Shown: positions 61,242-64,000 of the stretch, piece after piece
Numbering within the stretch: the first letter of the stretch is position 1
Layout of the letters: every line of letters begins with the position of its first letter
Origin: Siphonodentalium dalli
Taxonomy: Eukaryota > Mollusca > Scaphopoda > Gadilida > Siphonodentaliidae
DNA: 64,000 nucleotides
Assembly (NCBI GenBank): GCA_032622095.1
Contig: CP136061.1
Span: 51,347,762 to 51,411,761 of the forward strand
Direction of reading: 5' to 3'
Translations under genes and position numbers: made by a program
The notes under the pieces: generated by a model
Told to the model about the DNA's origin: nothing
The model's database searches: none
The model's input: the letters and a program-made list of their open reading frames with translations, nothing else

Positions 61242-62886
61242 AAGTATGCAGACGACACAACTCTTATATTTAGACGACAGAGAAGAGTGAGGTATACACT
61301 GTATTAAAATTATTCGCACATTTTTCAGGTTTAAAAATCAACCTAGTAGGTGTCAGGTCGTGGATAGGTTCGTATACTGGGAGCATACATTGTATTTGCT
61401 CAGTTATTCGTATCACATTTGGTAACTCATTCGATCTTCTAGGGATTCGCTTTAATACCAATGAACCCAACTGAAAATCAATTACGATACAGAACTTGCT
61501 GATGTGAAACGACTGGTTGAGGCATGGACGCACCGATTTCTGACACCCATTGGTCGGATAACTATGACAAAATCACTTATTCTTCCAAAATTAACGCACC
61601 TTTTGGTGTTACTTCCAAATTCTGATAAAATATTTATGAAAACATTTGACAATATGCCTTATAACTTTTTTTTATGAAATTCAAAGCTTGATTGAGTGAA
61701 ACTCAAAATTGTATGCCAAGTTTACAATAAACGGTGGCTTGAAAATGGTCGATATCAATCAGTTTATTCTGTCAATGAAAATAACCTGGGTGAGGTGCCT
61801 TTAACAAAAAGCGCTAAATGGATGTCCATCACAGACATTTCCTTATGTGAAGACCGCATGTTCCTTACACATGATTATGGCTATCTGGAGAAACAGGCAA
61901 CGAAATTAACTAACCTATTTTAGCATGATGTCATGGTATCCTTTGCAACATTCCTAAAGAAAAATGAAATATTTCCATATATCCACTTGTACACTGTGGA
62001 ATAATCCAAGTATATAACAGTATGGAAAGGTAATAAACTTCACTTCTTGGCGAGAAAAAGGAATTATGCTTATAAATGACATGCTAGACAATAAAGGTTA
62101 TTTTTTTCACAAGATGTTTCACATATGACGTTCAATATACGTACAAACTTCACCACTTAAAAAAATATCCGACATGAGACAAAATTGCGTGCAAACAAAT
62201 ACTTCGAGTTTCTCACCCTATTCTACCCAATAGTTTCATCGATTTCGATTAAAACTTGCAGGGAGGACAAGACATTTTTATATAGCTTGGAACGATACTC
62301 ACATTAAGTGCGCACAAAATGGCAATCACAGTTTGCTGATATGGGTAGCACTGCATTACATTTGATAAACTACCCTTTCTCATGACGCATGACAACAAGC
62401 TACAATGATTATAATTGCGAATAAATTCTAGAATGTTATCAACTAATAAATATCTACACATTTCTAACATAAGGTAAAATGATAAATGTAAAAGTTAAAA
62501 GGAAGACATCAGCCACATGTTTTTTGGGGATTGTAGTCATGTGCAAACATTTACTAGAGAAATCTTTAATTGGGGAAAAATAATAATATAATCTCTGTCC
62601 CACAAAATAATATGACAATAATTTTGCACACCATCCATTAGTAACAACTGTAATACAAACTGGTTATGGCTCCTAGTTAAACAATATATAAATTGGTCTA
62701 AATTCAAACCAACCATTTTGTCCATTAATGATTTCGTCAGAGCTCTTAAATGTATATATAATTGCGAAAAGTATACAGCAGGGTGTCAATCGAAACTTGC
62801 AGAATTCTCGAAAAACTGGTTCACTATAGAACAAGCTTTACACAAACAACAGACGATTAACCCTTTACCCAACAGAACGGCCCTGT

Positions 62887-62955
62887 GCCAATGCATTCTC
62901 TTATATATGCGAGTCGACCATAGGTCGCCTCGCATATATAAGAGAATGCATTGGC
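62887..62955. repeat. Hairpin module, copy 7
   Basis: Centre GCGAGTCGACCATAGGTCGC, the same as copy 2. Confidence 0.95.
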
Positions 62956-63086
62956 TTAACACATATTAAAAATGATAAAATTGTCAAAGAATGTAGAAAA
63001 ATATTATAAAAATTGTTAAAAAATGTAAGACAAAATTATAAAATTGTTAAAGAATGTAAGAACAAATGGTAAAAAGTGTTAAAAAA

Positions 63087-63149
63087 GAATTCTCTTATAT
63101 ATGCGAGGCGACCTATGGTCGACTCGCATATATAAGAGAATGCATTGGC
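63087..63149. repeat. Hairpin module, copy 8 (reverse orientation, shortened)
   Basis: Centre GCGAGGCGACCTATGGTCGA; the left arm has lost its first few bases. Confidence 0.93.
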
Positions 63150-63525
63150 ACAGGGCATAACCGTAACCGTAACCATCACAATGTGGTCAATGAACCGGTT
63201 CCAATGATATCCATATTTGTATGGTGTTATTGAGACAGACCGAAGATATTTTAGGCTGTTGAAGCTTTATTTGGGCGTTTTTGGCCGGTTTGTTGGGTAA
63301 AGGATTAAGTTACCTTAATCTTTTTGTTTGTGTGACTGATAATGAGTCTCACCCATGTCCAATAAAACTAATCAGACAACCCACCAGTCTCCATAATACC
63401 ACCTATGTTGAGAGTTGAGCTTATCCAAAATATCCCATATACTGATAAGAACAAAAATCGTTATTCTGCTTAATACATGCATATATGTACTTATTATATA
63501 CATGATCTACAACGAGTCCACAGAT

Positions 63526-63628
63526 TATAACGAAATTTACAAATCGAGTCCAGTAAATTAGGTCTGGACCGAGCCTTTGGCGAGGACCAGACCTAATTTA
63601 CTGGACGAGTTTTGTAAATTCCGCTATA
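63526..63628. repeat. 103-bp palindrome, 42-bp arms
   Basis: Arms 63526-63567 and 63587-63628 with a 19-base loop. Words CCAGTAAATTAGGTCTGG and its complement. About five mismatches; three cluster where CGAGT sits in the same direction in both arms (about 63545 and 63606). Confidence 0.93.
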
Positions 63629-64000
63629 AACTTGAGAAGAGTTGTAGATTCTATTTATTACTTAACCCAAAACCTCGACAAAACATACATACTAACTTAA
63701 ATTAATAAATGTGACGCGAATCTAACCTTGGCTTCTATAAGACATGCGATGCCCTTTCGCGTAACTATGCGTTGTTTGCCCACGTAAAGAAATAGTCCAA
63801 GATAAATGAAGACTTTGTCGTATTTAATGCCGTATATTTCATAACAACTTTTCAAACTCTTCATTCATTATAGTTTGTTGGAAAAGTATTGGAAGCCATA
63901 GTATTTTGAGACGTCGCGTACAGAATGTAAACAGACGACAAACTGGAAGTAAAATGTCACGTAACACAATTTCCTGTTATTGAATGGAAGTCTGATATCA
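63629..64000. other. No gene recognised
   Basis: AT-rich right edge; nothing supported. Confidence 0.5.

Larger units (their letters stand above)
59420..62856 (+). mobile_element. Decayed L1/Tx1-like LINE, sister of the 35.3-39.5 kb element
   Basis: Plus-strand remnants in order: endonuclease (LQDMHFTE near 59452; KMARLDYFMIS and HSDHSIISF at about 59825-59930), RT (60460-61260, including YADDTTLIF near 61238), GGLKMVDIN (about 61735), a Cys-His remnant (ISHMFFGDC, about 62508), and the C-terminal FVRALKCIYNCEKY at 62730. Many stops and frameshifts. A TTAA MITE abuts its end at 62857. Confidence 0.85.
62857..63308. mobile_element. TTAA-flanked piggyBac-like MITE with two hairpins
   Basis: TTAA at 62857-62860 and 63305-63308. 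Ends TTAACCCTTTACCCAACA and, on the complement, TTAATCCTTTACCCAACA. Two near-perfect hairpin modules (62887-62955 and, reversed, 63087-63149) flank an AT-rich spacer with repeated AAATTGTTAAAGAATGTA words. The element is inserted at the very end of the decayed LINE. Confidence 0.88.

Noticed and set aside
63160-63180. Telomere-like AACCGT repeats
   Set aside because: Only three short units; not a telomeric array.
1-64000. tRNA, rRNA or snRNA genes
   Set aside because: No cloverleaf with matching B-box or conserved rRNA segment was recognised by eye; a covariance-model scan would be needed to exclude short ones.

Overview
This window reads as nuclear DNA of an invertebrate animal, most likely a lophotrochozoan such as a mollusc or brachiopod. 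That assignment is inference. The signs are AT-rich sequence, split exons with GT/AG sites for an F-type lectin (fucolectin, F5/8 type C) domain and a PAN/apple domain, APE-type non-LTR retrotransposons of CR1-like and L1/Tx1-like type (one with a 2A-like peptide), and many short inverted-repeat elements. No bacterial operon, rRNA or tRNA gene was found.

Host genes. The only host coding sequence I can support is a plus-strand lectin locus. An N-terminal half-domain exon lies at 16664-16885. A degenerate C-terminal half exon lies at 26981-27200. Two good C-terminal half exons lie at 9839-10084 and 42780-43025, each followed by a PAN exon (11634-11851 and 44150-44357). The blocks 9.78-12.88 kb and 42.72-45.39 kb are direct duplicates, including intron and 3' flanking tandem repeats. 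The second PAN exon has a 10-bp frameshifting deletion. All visible introns are phase 1.

Mobile elements. A CR1-like LINE with a 2A-like peptide, internally deleted (3.2-5.4 kb, minus). A second CR1-like LINE (17.2-23.9 kb, plus) broken by a 4.27-kb element with long inverted arms. A nearly intact L1/Tx1-like ORF2 (35.7-39.5 kb, minus) with an ORF1-like frame further upstream. A decayed relative of it (59.4-62.85 kb, plus). A third LINE type (54.7-56.2 kb, plus). A PIF/Harbinger-like element (47.0-48.5 kb), a long-TIR element (14.0-15.9 kb), and a ~380-bp repeat family with three copies, one split by a LINE.

The most unusual theme is the palindromes. Eight copies of a ~69-bp hairpin module occur in five small elements with different outer ends: TTAA-flanked piggyBac-like ends at 51.2, 58.4 and 62.86 kb, and TA-flanked TGTGACCC ends at 7.0 and 49.6 kb. 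Five further long palindromes of unrelated sequence (8.75, 26.8, 34.0, 41.1 and 63.5 kb) share the same layout. Two of them carry a CGAGT pentamer in the same direction in both arms.

The window is therefore mostly a transposon-rich intergenic and intronic landscape around a small, partly decaying lectin gene cluster. Calls rest on reading the sequence by eye. Edges of repeats are approximate unless exact ends are stated.
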